From RGIG9041 sp045541455 (lineage in GTDB: Bacteria; Bacillota; Clostridia; Oscillospirales; QAKW01): 64,000 nt of DNA. Each line of letters starts with the position of its first letter. Positions within the stretch are counted from its first letter, which is position 1. The position numbers and the translations under genes were made by a program. The notes under the pieces were generated by a model. The model did no database searches and had not been told where the DNA came from. It saw only the letters and a program-made list of their open reading frames with translations. The stretch spans positions 13,547 to 77,546 of the forward strand of contig JAZQJA010000032.1 of the NCBI GenBank assembly GCA_045541455.1. Reading direction: 5' to 3'. Positions 50,940 through 60,231 of the stretch are shown here, one piece after another.

Positions 50940-52598
50940 TTAATCGAGCATATCTAAAACAGTGTCGTGGAGTTTAACATAAAACTCTGCATTTCTCGGA
51001 TAACTGTCAAATGTAAGTTCTCCGCCAGCCAAATCCAAAACAAGCTGTTTTACTTTTTCTTTACCTATTTTCTTTTCGAGTTCTAACAACAAAAGTCTGT
51101 CCTGAAGTCCCTCATAGAACACAACAGCACGTAAAGATTCAATAGCACCGTTGTTGTAGGGGTAAACAGAAAACGGGTCGCCTGAAGGCCAAGCCTGTAA
51201 ACCGTCTGTTGTAGCAAACGGATTTATAAGACATTCGCTTCCTGCTGAGTAGTAGAAGTTGTAACCCCACTGTAAGAAACCGTCCATATCATACATATAT
51301 AACTGAACGCCGCTTACACGGTTGCGGTATGACGGCATTGCAAAGAAACGGTTAGCAACATCTTGACCTTGTGAACAGCAGTAGTAGCACCAACGCTCTT
51401 TAAATGTTCTTTCAAGGAAAGGACCGATATGGTTTGTTGCAGGTACAGGATATTCAACAAGTCCGTTGTCATAGTATGCAACATTTGAAAGAGCATCCAT
51501 AATCTTAACATTTGTAATATATTTAGAAACAATGCTCTTAGCTCGCGAATAGTTGTTATAGTCATTTTCACGCTTGTCAGACGGCTCGTCTGAAATGTGG
51601 AAATAGCAGTTTTCTGCAATACCGAGTTTTTGAATATGCTCGTTTATTGCGGGTAAGAACTGTGAAAGGAAGTTTTCGTAAAGCGGGTCGTTTGAAGCAA
51701 CATGCCAGCCAAACAATTTTACATCCTTGCCGTTTTCTTTAACAACAATTTTCGGGCAAGCGTTTGCGCCCCACTGTGTAAACAGATGGCTCATTTCAAA
51801 ATACTTAATTCCGTATTTGTGGCAGATGTTAACCCATCTGTCAAGCAAATCAAAGTTGAAACTGTATTTATCACCGTTCTTTTCAATCTTTACAAGCTGC
51901 ATTGTCGGGCGCTCAGCACCGATTTTTGTGTCAAGTGCAGGCGTGAAAAGAGGTGTGAGCAGCATGGTAATACCTATGTGTGCTGCAGTTTTGATAAAGT
52001 TTTCAATGAGTTTCCAGTGCTTTTCACTCATCATTTTAACGCCAAAATGGTCAGCAATACAGTCACAGTGGAACCATTGTGACATTTTAAGATCGCTTTT
52101 GCCGATAACAGCGTTTTTAACTTCAATTACAACCTTAACTTTTGTTGAAACTTCGTCAGCGTTGTCTGTAATAGTAATATTGATGGGGTAACTGCCAACT
52201 TCCAAATCCTGCGGAAGTTCAAGAGTGTACCAGATAGATGTGCAGTTATATCTGTCGGCTTTTATAAGATTTTTGTCTTTAACGGGGAATAAAACATCAG
52301 GATAAAAGCCGGGCTCTTTCGATATGTAATCATCGTCACTTCTTTCAAGATAAGCGGGAAGTTCAGACGGAACGTGAGCCACGCGGTACATAGAAATGTA
52401 CTTAGAAAGTTTTGAACGGTTTGCAATTTTAAGAGAAACACCGTTTTGACGTACAGGATCAATGGGTTTAAATACCATTAACTGAAATGAAACACGCTCG
52501 CCCCTTGCGGCTTTGAGTGTTTTGATTTCTGCTTTGCTTTCAAAGGTATCTCTTATAAGTATCTTTTCAAGCGATGAAACAGCCTTCGCTAAAACCAT
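50940..52598 (-). CDS. DUF4091-type glycoside hydrolase-like protein
   Basis: A 552-residue protein. An N-terminal beta-rich domain (about 1-165) precedes a barrel with an acidic pair in FHISDEPSD (GH123-like position) and a C-terminal DUF4091 segment (about 440-535: MYDMDGFLQWGYNFY, then GLQDRLLLLELE). No signal peptide, so cytoplasmic. The acidic pair suggests substrate-assisted hydrolysis of N-acetylhexosamine sugars, but only by family analogy. Confidence 0.8.
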   Translation of the reverse strand: MVLAKAVSSLEKILIRDTFESKAEIKTLKAARGERVSFQLMVFKPIDPVRQNGVSLKIANRSKLSKYISMYRVAHVPSELPAYLERSDDDYISKEPGFYPDVLFPVKDKNLIKADRYNCTSIWYTLELPQDLEVGSYPINITITDNADEVSTKVKVVIEVKNAVIGKSDLKMSQWFHCDCIADHFGVKMMSEKHWKLIENFIKTAAHIGITMLLTPLFTPALDTKIGAERPTMQLVKIEKNGDKYSFNFDLLDRWVNICHKYGIKYFEMSHLFTQWGANACPKIVVKENGKDVKLFGWHVASNDPLYENFLSQFLPAINEHIQKLGIAENCYFHISDEPSDKRENDYNNYSRAKSIVSKYITNVKIMDALSNVAYYDNGLVEYPVPATNHIGPFLERTFKERWCYYCCSQGQDVANRFFAMPSYRNRVSGVQLYMYDMDGFLQWGYNFYYSAGSECLINPFATTDGLQAWPSGDPFSVYPYNNGAIESLRAVVFYEGLQDRLLLLELEKKIGKEKVKQLVLDLAGGELTFDSYPRNAEFYVKLHDTVLDMLD

Positions 52599-52630
52599 GG
52601 TTTTGCACCTTCCTTTTAGTAGTTTAGTTC

Positions 52631-52659
52631 AATATATAATAAACAAAATTTAAAATCAA
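52631..52659 (-). promoter_or_regulatory. promoter of the DUF4091 gene
   Basis: On the minus strand TTGATT (52654-52659) and TATATT (52631-52636) are 17 bp apart, with AAAAGGAAGG before the ATG. Confidence 0.65.
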
Positions 52660-52701
52660 CTATTTAACCTTTTTTATAACAAAAAAGCCCGAAATTATAA
52701 A

Positions 52702-53331
52702 TTACTTGGTTCCGAAAATTCTGTCGCCTGCATCACCAAGACCGGGAACGATATAACCGTTCTCGTTAAGTTTTTCGTCAACACAAGCACAGTAAATCTG
52801 TATATCGGGGTGTGCTGTCGAGAGTGCTTTGATACCTTCGGGAGCAGCGATAATACACATAAATTTAATGTTTTCACCGCCATATTCTTTAATGCGTGTA
52901 ATGGCATCAATCGCAGAACCGCCAGTTGCAAGCATGGGGTCTGTAACAATTATAAGACGTTTGTCAATGTTGCTTGGCAATTTACAGTAATATTCGTGAG
53001 GTATAAGCGTTTTTTCGTCACGGTACATGCCAATGTGTCCAACCCTTGCAGACGGAACGAGTTTTAAAATACCGCCAACCATGCCAAGTCCTGCACGTAA
53101 AATCGGAACAACTGCAAGTTTTACACCTTTTATCATGTGTGCAGTTGTTGTAGTTATAGGAGTTGTAACTTCAACATCCTCAAGCGGTAAATCGCGCATT
53201 GATTCAAAACACATAAGCATTGTGATTTCTTCAATAAGTTCACGGAATTGTTTTGAAGGTGTGTCTACAGAGCGCAGTATTGAACATTTGTGCTGAATAA
53301 GCGGGTGGTCAAAAACTGTTATATTCTCCAT
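52702..53331 (-). CDS. upp: uracil phosphoribosyltransferase
   Basis: A 209-residue salvage enzyme that joins uracil and PRPP to make UMP. The PRPP loop reads VTDPMLATGGSA and the uracil-binding tail GDAGDRIFGTK is complete. Length equals the family norm. It has its own promoter and an AAAGGAG ribosome site. Confidence 0.98.
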   Translation of the reverse strand: MENITVFDHPLIQHKCSILRSVDTPSKQFRELIEEITMLMCFESMRDLPLEDVEVTTPITTTTAHMIKGVKLAVVPILRAGLGMVGGILKLVPSARVGHIGMYRDEKTLIPHEYYCKLPSNIDKRLIIVTDPMLATGGSAIDAITRIKEYGGENIKFMCIIAAPEGIKALSTAHPDIQIYCACVDEKLNENGYIVPGLGDAGDRIFGTK

Positions 53332-53357
53332 TTTTCATTTCTCCTTTTGTTTTTTAT

Positions 53358-53386
53358 ATTTTATCAAATTTATATTGTTTTTACAA
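53358..53386 (-). promoter_or_regulatory. promoter of upp
   Basis: On the minus strand TTGTAA (53381-53386) and TAAAAT (53358-53363) are 17 bp apart, just upstream of upp. Confidence 0.6.
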
Positions 53387-53410
53387 GCCTAAAACATACT
53401 TTTTTAAAGA

Positions 53411-53440
53411 TTGACAAATAATTATATAAGCAGATATAAT
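53411..53440 (+). promoter_or_regulatory. promoter of the HAD-RadC operon
   Basis: Consensus TTGACA (53411-53416) and TATAAT (53435-53440) are 18 bp apart, 18 bp before the ATG at 53459. Confidence 0.75.
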
Positions 53441-53458
53441 ATTTGGAGAGGTGATTAT

Positions 53459-54235
53459 ATGAAACTTAAGGATAAAAAAGGTTTTATTTGTGATATGGAC
53501 GGTGTTATATATCACGGAAATCAACTTTTACCCGGTGTCAAAGAATTTATTGATTGGTTGTATAAAAACAATAAAAAATTTTTGTTTTTAACAAATAGTT
53601 CTGCCCGTTCTCCTATAGAACTTGCGCAAAAACTTGCAAGAATGGGATTGGATATTGACCCATCGCATTTTTACACATCAGGTCTTTCAACGGCGGCATA
53701 CCTTGCAAAACAAAAAAGCGGCTGTACAGCTTATGTAATAGGTGATGCCGGACTGATAAATGCTATGTATGATGCGGGTATTTCTATGAACGATGTTAAC
53801 CCTGACTATGTTGTTATCGGTGAAACTGCAAACTATAACTTTGCAAATATTGCAAAGGCGGTAAAACTCGTTTTAAACGGTGCAAAACTTATAGGAACAA
53901 ACCCAGACATAACAGGTCAAACCGACGGCGGTGTTATCGAACCTGCATGCCGTGCGCTTGTTGCACCGATAGAAATTGCAACCGGTAAATCCGCTTATTT
54001 TTTAGGAAAGCCAAATCCGCTTATGATGCGTTGCGGTCTTAATATTCTGGGCTGTGAAGAGGAGGACGTTGCAATCATCGGTGACAGAATGGACACAGAT
54101 ATTATAGCAGGTATCGAATCTGAAATTGATACAGTTTTAGTAATGACAGGTGTTACTACAAAAGAAATTATGAAAAGTTTTCCTTACCGTCCCAAATATA
54201 TTTTAGACGGCGTTGGAGATATTGTTAACAACTAA
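53459..54235 (+). CDS. HAD-IIA family phosphatase (NagD/AraL-like)
   Basis: A 258-residue HAD phosphatase. Motif I is CDMDGVIYHG (nucleophile Asp12, acid Asp14), motif II FLTNSS, motif III Lys in LGKPNP, motif IV GDRMDTDI; the cap inserted between motifs II and III marks subclass IIA. Relatives dephosphorylate sugar phosphates, glycerol phosphate or nucleotides in overflow clean-up. ATG 53459 has GGAGAGGTG upstream. Its stop touches the RadC-like start. Confidence 0.92.
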   Translation: MKLKDKKGFICDMDGVIYHGNQLLPGVKEFIDWLYKNNKKFLFLTNSSARSPIELAQKLARMGLDIDPSHFYTSGLSTAAYLAKQKSGCTAYVIGDAGLINAMYDAGISMNDVNPDYVVIGETANYNFANIAKAVKLVLNGAKLIGTNPDITGQTDGGVIEPACRALVAPIEIATGKSAYFLGKPNPLMMRCGLNILGCEEEDVAIIGDRMDTDIIAGIESEIDTVLVMTGVTTKEIMKSFPYRPKYILDGVGDIVNN

Positions 54236-54948
54236 TGGATAAAATCGAACTGGAAAAGACAATAGAACGAGTAATGGAAAAGCGCCGGCTTGGCTGTTAC
54301 ATCAGCGATAAAGAATTGCTTACTGCTTTGCTGTATGATATTTCAATTTTTGTATCGGCTGATAAGGCGGCAGAAAAATTACTTGAAAAGTACGGCTCGC
54401 TTTCCGAAGTTTGCACAGTGCCGTACGATGTTTTAAAAAATATCGAGGGTGTGGGTACGCGCGGTGCACAACTCATTTGCACTTTAGATGCTTCAATACC
54501 AAACATACTCGAAGGCCGTTCAACTATTAAAAGGCGAAAACTGTTTAAACTTGAGGAATTTGACGAGTATATGCGTAAATACTTCATAAAGCCTACAGTA
54601 GAAATGTTGTATATGGTTATGCTTGATTACAAATTTCGCCTTATTGATGTAAAACTTATTGCAAAGGGTTCTGACTGTAGTCTTGATTTTGACTATAAGT
54701 ATATTCTCGACTTGGTTATAAAACATAAGGCGGCTCATATACTACTTGCGCATAACCATCTTATAACTCAAGTTCCCTCTAAAAAGGATATAGAACACAC
54801 TTTGCGTCTTCGTGATCTGTTGGCTGTTATCGGTGTAGAACTCGGTGACCATTACATCTGCCACGAAAACCGGTTTTATTCTATGCGTGATTACGGTATA
54901 TTTGATAAAGAAGATAAAAAGAAAGATAAAGACTCTGATAAACAATAA
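54235..54948 (+). CDS. RadC-like protein with altered JAMM motif
   Basis: A 237-residue protein. The N-terminal helix-hairpin-helix part (about 20-90: SDKELLTALLYD, IEGVGTRGAQL) and the C-terminal MPN/JAB-like domain (about 100-225) match RadC/UPF0758. The metal motif is unusual: HNH is kept, but the usual HNHPSGDPxPSxxD is replaced by HNHLITQVPSKKD, one residue shorter before the Ser. Zinc binding may therefore be changed. RadC proteins have no firm role in repair despite their name. It overlaps the HAD gene by one base; the tail is highly charged. Confidence 0.85.
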   Translation: MDKIELEKTIERVMEKRRLGCYISDKELLTALLYDISIFVSADKAAEKLLEKYGSLSEVCTVPYDVLKNIEGVGTRGAQLICTLDASIPNILEGRSTIKRRKLFKLEEFDEYMRKYFIKPTVEMLYMVMLDYKFRLIDVKLIAKGSDCSLDFDYKYILDLVIKHKAAHILLAHNHLITQVPSKKDIEHTLRLRDLLAVIGVELGDHYICHENRFYSMRDYGIFDKEDKKKDKDSDKQ

Positions 54949-54957
54949 TATAAACAC

Positions 54958-54985
54958 TTGATTTTTTTAAAATATGTGCTATATT
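54958..54985 (+). promoter_or_regulatory. promoter of the MgtC-family gene
   Basis: TTGATT (54958-54963) and TATATT (54980-54985) are 16 bp apart, with TGC before the -10 box. Confidence 0.5.
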
Positions 54986-55016
54986 AATTAGATAAACATT
55001 TCGGAGGCGGTCTTTT

Positions 55017-55718
55017 TTGAACCAGATAATGCAAATTTTACAGTATTTAAGAGAATTCTCACTGGCGTCAGTTGTTGTGCGTCTTGCACTTGCAGTAACG
55101 CTTGGTGCCTGCGTTGGTATCGAGCGGGAGCGTCACGGAAGGGCGGCAGGTTTGCGTACTCATGCACTTGTCTGTCTTGGCGCAGCACTTGCAACCCTTA
55201 TAGGACACTATAATATATCCGAACTGGCTGTAACAAGCGACCCTATGCGTATTGGCGCTCAGGTTGTTTCAGGCATCGGTTTTTTGGGTGCGGGCACCAT
55301 TTTGTCAAAGGGTAGATTTCATATAACAGGTCTTACAACGGCGGCAGGTTTGTGGGCAACTGCTGCAATCGGTCTTGCAATTGGCATCGGCTTTTATGAG
55401 GGCGCGATTATAGGCACTTTGTTTGCAACGCTCACAATGACCTTTTTGTCACGCTTTGATTCGCATATTGTAAAACGCAATAGAAAACTGCGTATGTATA
55501 TCGAGGTAAACGAGGTCCAAAAAATGACCGAAATTATATCACTGCTTGAAAATGTTTATGGTGCACACGATGTTCAGGTTACCGTTCCCAGAAGCGGCAT
55601 TTCAAATAGTGCAGGTATTGAGGTCACTATCCGGGTGCCTGTCGGTCAGACACCTAAAGCGGTTTTAGAAAGTATCAATGCTGAAAAATGTGTAGCATTT
55701 GCTCTCCACTCAATATAA
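55017..55718 (+). CDS. MgtC/SapB family membrane protein
   Basis: A 233-residue protein. Residues 20-150 hold four to five helices with the MgtC signature (LGACVGIERERHGRAAGLRTH, GIGFLGAGTI), followed by an ACT-like cytoplasmic domain (about 155-230). MgtC proteins support survival at low Mg2+ and modulate ATP synthase in some species. The start is TTG at 55017 with GGAGGCGG 6 bp upstream; an ATG four codons later is a weaker option. Confidence 0.93.
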   Translation: MNQIMQILQYLREFSLASVVVRLALAVTLGACVGIERERHGRAAGLRTHALVCLGAALATLIGHYNISELAVTSDPMRIGAQVVSGIGFLGAGTILSKGRFHITGLTTAAGLWATAAIGLAIGIGFYEGAIIGTLFATLTMTFLSRFDSHIVKRNRKLRMYIEVNEVQKMTEIISLLENVYGAHDVQVTVPRSGISNSAGIEVTIRVPVGQTPKAVLESINAEKCVAFALHSI

Positions 55719-55721
55719 AAC

Positions 55722-55753
55722 AAAATCCGTAATGCAAACGCATTACGGATTTT
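55722..55753. terminator. bidirectional terminator
   Basis: Perfect 14-bp arms (AAAATCCGTAATGC and complement) around AAAC, between the convergent mgtC-like and GH3 genes. Confidence 0.85.
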
Positions 55754-55757
55754 TAAA

Positions 55758-57911
55758 TTATATAACTTTTATTATAATTTTGTTTTGTGTAAGACAGTCT
55801 TTGCCTATATAAACTTCAAATTCGCCGCGTTCTAAAACATACTCGCCCTTGTCGTTGTAAAAGCCGAGCTTGTCAAACCCCAGTTCGAATTTAACACGCG
55901 CAACGTCGCCCTTTTTAATAAAAGGCTTTTCAAACCCCTTAAGTTCGCGTATTGGGCGCATAACAGATGCCACCTTGTCGCGAATAAATAGAAAAACAGT
56001 TTCTTTCGCATCATAACCGCCTTTGTTTTCAACATCAATTTCAATGTTAAATTTAGCCCCGTCTTTTAACTGCTCAAGCGAAAGGCAAACGGTATCGGCA
56101 ATTATTTCTTTGTATTCAAACTCAGTATAAGACAGCCCGTGCCCGAACGGATAGCATGGAGAACCCAAAGTATCGGTGTATACATATTCAGGACGCTCAC
56201 CGTAGTATCCGTTTACAGGTCTTCCGCTTGATGTGACATTGTAATACAACGGCACCTGTCCTACATTTCGTAAAAACGTAACAGCCGTTTTGCCCGACGG
56301 TACTGCATCGCCAAACAGCAAATCACACGCAGCGTTTGCACATTCGCTTCCCGAATGCCACGCGTATAACACCGCGTCAAGCATTTCGGCAACACCGTCC
56401 ATCGCCAGCGGGCGCCCGCCAAAAATTACCCCTACAACTTTTTTGTTGTATCGTTTTGCGCGTGCTATAAGGTCTTTTTGTTCGCAAGACAGCGAAATAT
56501 CCGCCACAGAATGTGCTTCACCTGTTACCCGGTGACTTTCTCCAAGCGCTAGTACTATAACGTCGGAGTTTTGCGCGTAGCGGTTAAAGTTATCAAAAAT
56601 ACGGTTTGTGTCGTCGTCACAAAAAACTTTGGCACAGCCGATTTTATTTTGCATAGCCTCTTTAATACTTGGTGTTTCTTCTGCCCTGCCGTCGAGAGTC
56701 CAACTGCCTAAAAGTGCACGCTTTTCATTCACAAACGGCCCTGCAAGTAAAACCTGCATATCCTTTTTAAGAGGTAATACATTTTCGTTTTTTAAAAGCA
56801 CCATACTCTCACACGCAAGTTCCCTGGCACTTTTAAGATGTTCTGTTCGGTTAACGGTTCGTTTTTCGCAATAAGGCCGCTCAAAAAGGCCTTTGGCAAA
56901 CTTAATACTCAGTACACGGCGCACCGCTAAATCAATATAACTTTCTTCGAGTTTTCCGTCGTTTACAAGTTTTTCAAGTGTTGATATGTAACAGTCGTCA
57001 ACCATATCCATATCAACACCCGCTTTAAGCGCAATCGCACTTGCTTTGGCATCAGTTTCACAAATACCTTGTTTTTTGAGTTGTTGTACCGCCATCCAAT
57101 CTGATACAACAAACCCTTTAAAGCCCAGCATACTGCGTAAAATGTCGGTCAGATATTTTTTAGAACCGCTTACAGGCACACCGTTAATATCGTTAAATGC
57201 CGACATTACAGTGCCAACACCGCTTTCGACTGCGGCACGGAATGCAGGCATATAATAATTAAATAGTGAATAATCTGAAATTTCAGTGCGGTGATAGTCA
57301 CGCCCGCCTTCACTTGCACCGTATCCGATATAATGCTTGGCACACGCAACAAGACTGTCTTTATCTGAAATGTCATTGCCTTGAAAACCTTTAACACATG
57401 CTTTGGCAATTTCGGCACTCAAAAACGGGTCTTCACCCATTCCTTCAATAATTCTGCCCCAACGCGCGTCACGGCATAAATCCAACATAGGTGCAAAAGT
57501 CCAATGTATTCCGTCTGCTGCCGCTTCTTTTGCTGTAAAACGATAGCATTTTTCAATAAGACTAGGGTTAAACGATGCCGAAAAAGCAAGCGGTATCGGA
57601 TACACCGTTCGATGTCCGTGAATTACATCGCGCCCAAAAATCATCGGTATTTTTGACGGGCTTTGCTCTACCGCCACGCGCTGAAGTTCATTGTAAAAAT
57701 CAACATCAATCCGTCCTTGTTTGTCGTTGCCGGCAGTAGCACTGTTTGCAATTAAAATCGAGCCAACTTCGCCTTTTCGTATTTGTTCAATAACTGCCGC
57801 TTTGTCGGTATTAAGCCTTCTTGCTTGTATTTGATTTAACTGCCCGATTTTTTCGCGCAGACTCATACTTTTTATAAGCTTATCAATTTCAGTATTATAC
57901 CTTGCAAACAT
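55758..57911 (-). CDS. glycoside hydrolase family 3 (beta-glucosidase-like)
   Basis: A 717-residue intracellular GH3 enzyme. The N-terminal barrel (about 10-330) carries the nucleophile Asp in GFVVSDWMA and the AKHYIGYG loop; the alpha/beta sandwich domain (about 370-560) and a fibronectin-III-like C-terminal domain (about 620-710) follow. No signal peptide. The family contains beta-glucosidases, xylosidases and glucosaminidases; this layout is most like bacterial beta-glucosidase/xylosidase. It stands alone between its promoter region and a shared terminator. Confidence 0.92.
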   Translation of the reverse strand: MFARYNTEIDKLIKSMSLREKIGQLNQIQARRLNTDKAAVIEQIRKGEVGSILIANSATAGNDKQGRIDVDFYNELQRVAVEQSPSKIPMIFGRDVIHGHRTVYPIPLAFSASFNPSLIEKCYRFTAKEAAADGIHWTFAPMLDLCRDARWGRIIEGMGEDPFLSAEIAKACVKGFQGNDISDKDSLVACAKHYIGYGASEGGRDYHRTEISDYSLFNYYMPAFRAAVESGVGTVMSAFNDINGVPVSGSKKYLTDILRSMLGFKGFVVSDWMAVQQLKKQGICETDAKASAIALKAGVDMDMVDDCYISTLEKLVNDGKLEESYIDLAVRRVLSIKFAKGLFERPYCEKRTVNRTEHLKSARELACESMVLLKNENVLPLKKDMQVLLAGPFVNEKRALLGSWTLDGRAEETPSIKEAMQNKIGCAKVFCDDDTNRIFDNFNRYAQNSDVIVLALGESHRVTGEAHSVADISLSCEQKDLIARAKRYNKKVVGVIFGGRPLAMDGVAEMLDAVLYAWHSGSECANAACDLLFGDAVPSGKTAVTFLRNVGQVPLYYNVTSSGRPVNGYYGERPEYVYTDTLGSPCYPFGHGLSYTEFEYKEIIADTVCLSLEQLKDGAKFNIEIDVENKGGYDAKETVFLFIRDKVASVMRPIRELKGFEKPFIKKGDVARVKFELGFDKLGFYNDKGEYVLERGEFEVYIGKDCLTQNKIIIKVI

Positions 57912-57987
57912 ATTACCGCTCCTGCTGTTTTATTTTCAGTATATCAACCAAACATTTTAAAAGCAATATTTATTTAGTGTTTCTGTC

Positions 57988-58016
57988 TTGCATTAATGTG
58001 TAGTATTTGTTAAAAT
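57988..58016 (+). promoter_or_regulatory. promoter of the tagA-thyX-tmk operon
   Basis: TTGCAT (57988-57993) and TAAAAT (58011-58016) are 17 bp apart, 32 bp before the first ATG. Confidence 0.6.
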
Positions 58017-58048
58017 TAATAATGAACATTTTAATAGGGGGCAGTGCT

Positions 58049-58798
58049 ATGAAAGTTGATATTCTCGGTGTAATGGTTGATAATGTGACAATGGATAAAG
58101 CGGTGGCTTTACTGTCAGAATATATCGACAGTGACAGCGCGCACACTGTTGTAACTCCAAATGCCGAAATACTTAAAATGTGTGTTGAAGACGAAACATT
58201 AAAAAATGCTGTAAACTCGGCTGATTTTGTGTCACCCGACGGTGTTGGTGTGCTGTATGCCGCAAAAATTTTCGGCACTCCCATAAAAGAAAAGGTCGCA
58301 GGTTGCGAACTTGGTTTAAACCTTTTAAAAGAGGCTGCTAAAAAAGGTGCAGGCGTTTTCCTGTTTGGCGCAAAACCCGGTGTTGCACAACTTTGCGGAC
58401 AAAAACTAAAAGAGCAAATACCCGGTCTTATAGTGTCAGGTGTGCGTGACGGCTATTTTAAAAACGAGGACAACGACAGTATTATTCAGATGATAAACGA
58501 CAGCGGTGCCAAAATCCTTTGGGTATGCCTTGGCGCACCTAAACAAGAACTGTGGATGGCTCAAAACAAGGACAAGCTTAATGTCGGGCTTATGATGGGC
58601 CTTGGCGGAAGCATTGACCTGTATGCAGGTAATGTAAAACGTGCTCCTAAAATTATGATAAAACTTAAAATCGAGTGGCTGTACCGACTTATTAAAGAGC
58701 CGTGGCGACTTGGCAGAATGTTAAAGATACCCGAGGTTTTAGTACTTGCTAAAAAAGAGGCAAAACTTAGAAAAAAACAAAACCGTAATAAGCGGTAG
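58049..58798 (+). CDS. WecG/TagA/CpsF family glycosyltransferase
   Basis: A 249-residue glycosyltransferase. It has the family start DILGVMVDNVTM, the VVTPNAEIL and SPDGVGV motifs and the C-terminal LGGSIDLYAG region with R/W-rich tail. TagA adds ManNAc to a lipid-linked GlcNAc in wall teichoic acid or capsule synthesis at the inner membrane face. ATG 58049 has AGGGGG upstream. It is the first gene of a seven-gene operon otherwise unrelated to wall polymers. Confidence 0.92.
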   Translation: MKVDILGVMVDNVTMDKAVALLSEYIDSDSAHTVVTPNAEILKMCVEDETLKNAVNSADFVSPDGVGVLYAAKIFGTPIKEKVAGCELGLNLLKEAAKKGAGVFLFGAKPGVAQLCGQKLKEQIPGLIVSGVRDGYFKNEDNDSIIQMINDSGAKILWVCLGAPKQELWMAQNKDKLNVGLMMGLGGSIDLYAGNVKRAPKIMIKLKIEWLYRLIKEPWRLGRMLKIPEVLVLAKKEAKLRKKQNRNKR

Positions 58799-58813
58799 AA
58801 ACGGAGAAAAACA

Positions 58814-59557
58814 ATGCCTGAACTTAAAGTAAAACTTTTAACACATACACCCGACCCTCAAAAAATTGTTGCAGCAGCTGCAAAACTTTGTTATGCCCGT
58901 GCCGATATTGATTCGGTGCTTGACGGTTTAACACCTGAAAAAACCGAAAGTTTTATAGATATGCTTGCAGGTCTGGGTCACGAAAGTCCGCTTGAACACA
59001 TGGTTTTCACATTTGGTATTGAAAATGTGTCACGCTCGCTGCTTGCACAAATCACCCGTCACCGTATGGCATCGTTTAGTGTGCAAAGCCAACGCTATGT
59101 ATCCGAAATGGACTTTGAGTTTATAACTCCGCCTCAAATTGCAGACAATGCTGCGGCACACAAGATTTATCTTGATACAATGAACGATATTGCAAAGTCA
59201 TATAACACGCTTGCTGATATGTTAAAAGAGAATAACATTAAAAACGGTATGGACCCAAAGCCTGCCGAGAAAAAGGCAATCGAAGATGCACGTTATGTTT
59301 TGCCAAACTCTTGCACAACTAAAATGATTGTAACAATGAATGCACGCTCGCTTCTCAATTTCTTTAAACACCGTTGCTGTTCACGTGCACAGTGGGAAAT
59401 TCAGGACCTGGCATGTAAAATGCTCGAACTTGTAAAGGCGGTTGCTCCGGGTGTATTTAAAAATGCAGGGCCCGCTTGTGTCCGCGGTGCATGTTCGGAG
59501 GGCGCTATGGGTTGCGGTAAAGCAGTTGAAATGCGAAAGAAATTTAAAGGAGAATAA
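58814..59557 (+). CDS. thyX: flavin-dependent thymidylate synthase
   Basis: A 247-residue ThyX. The signature RHRx7S is at residues 82-92 (RHRMASFSVQS). ThyX makes dTMP from dUMP with FAD and methylene-tetrahydrofolate. It is followed 2 bp later by thymidylate kinase, so dTMP formation and phosphorylation are coexpressed. The ATG has GGAGAAA upstream. Confidence 0.96.
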   Translation: MPELKVKLLTHTPDPQKIVAAAAKLCYARADIDSVLDGLTPEKTESFIDMLAGLGHESPLEHMVFTFGIENVSRSLLAQITRHRMASFSVQSQRYVSEMDFEFITPPQIADNAAAHKIYLDTMNDIAKSYNTLADMLKENNIKNGMDPKPAEKKAIEDARYVLPNSCTTKMIVTMNARSLLNFFKHRCCSRAQWEIQDLACKMLELVKAVAPGVFKNAGPACVRGACSEGAMGCGKAVEMRKKFKGE

Positions 59558-59559
59558 AA

Positions 59560-60231
59560 ATGCCGCTAATTGTTATTGAGGGGCTTGACGGAAGCGGAAA
59601 GGCTACCAACGCAAAACTGTTATATGAAAAACTGTCAGCGCTTGGCAAGGACACCGTTAAAATCAACTTTCCCGATTATGACAGTGATTCCAGTGCACTT
59701 GTGAAAATGTACCTGTCGGGTGCGTTTGGCTCGTCACCGGACGATGTAAATGCCTATGCTGCGTCGTGCTTTTATGCAGTTGACCGCTATGCAAGTTACA
59801 AAACAAATTGGCAAGACGCTTATAACCGTGGTGCGTGGATTGTTGCCGACCGCTATACCACTTCAAACGCAGTGCATCAGGCATCTAAACTCAGTGGACA
59901 ACAACGAGAAAATTATCTTGACTGGTTGTACGATTTTGAGTTTAATAAACTCGGTTTGCCAAAGCCCGATGCTGTTATTTACCTTGATGTAGATACTGCC
60001 GTTTCTCAAAAACTTATGAGCGGTCGTTATAACGGCAACGAGTCAAAAAAGGATATTCACGAAGCAGATGTAAACTATCTCTTAAAGTGCAGAAAAGCAG
60101 CGCTTTTTGCAGCAGAACGTCTGGGCTGGAATGTTGTGTCACCCTGTAAAGACGGTGTAATGCAGCCCATTGATAAGGTTTTTGAGATGGTTTTTAACAC
60201 TTTAAAAGGAATTTATGGAGATAAACTTTAA
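59560..60231 (+). CDS. tmk: thymidylate kinase-like
   Basis: A 223-residue P-loop kinase with EGLDGSGKAT (about 7-16), DRYTTSN and the LID-like region (about 145-175). It phosphorylates dTMP to dTDP. The second ATP-loop residue is Ala instead of the usual Ser/Thr, a mild deviation. It lies 2 bp after thyX and overlaps the next gene by 17 bp. Confidence 0.9.
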   Translation: MPLIVIEGLDGSGKATNAKLLYEKLSALGKDTVKINFPDYDSDSSALVKMYLSGAFGSSPDDVNAYAASCFYAVDRYASYKTNWQDAYNRGAWIVADRYTTSNAVHQASKLSGQQRENYLDWLYDFEFNKLGLPKPDAVIYLDVDTAVSQKLMSGRYNGNESKKDIHEADVNYLLKCRKAALFAAERLGWNVVSPCKDGVMQPIDKVFEMVFNTLKGIYGDKL

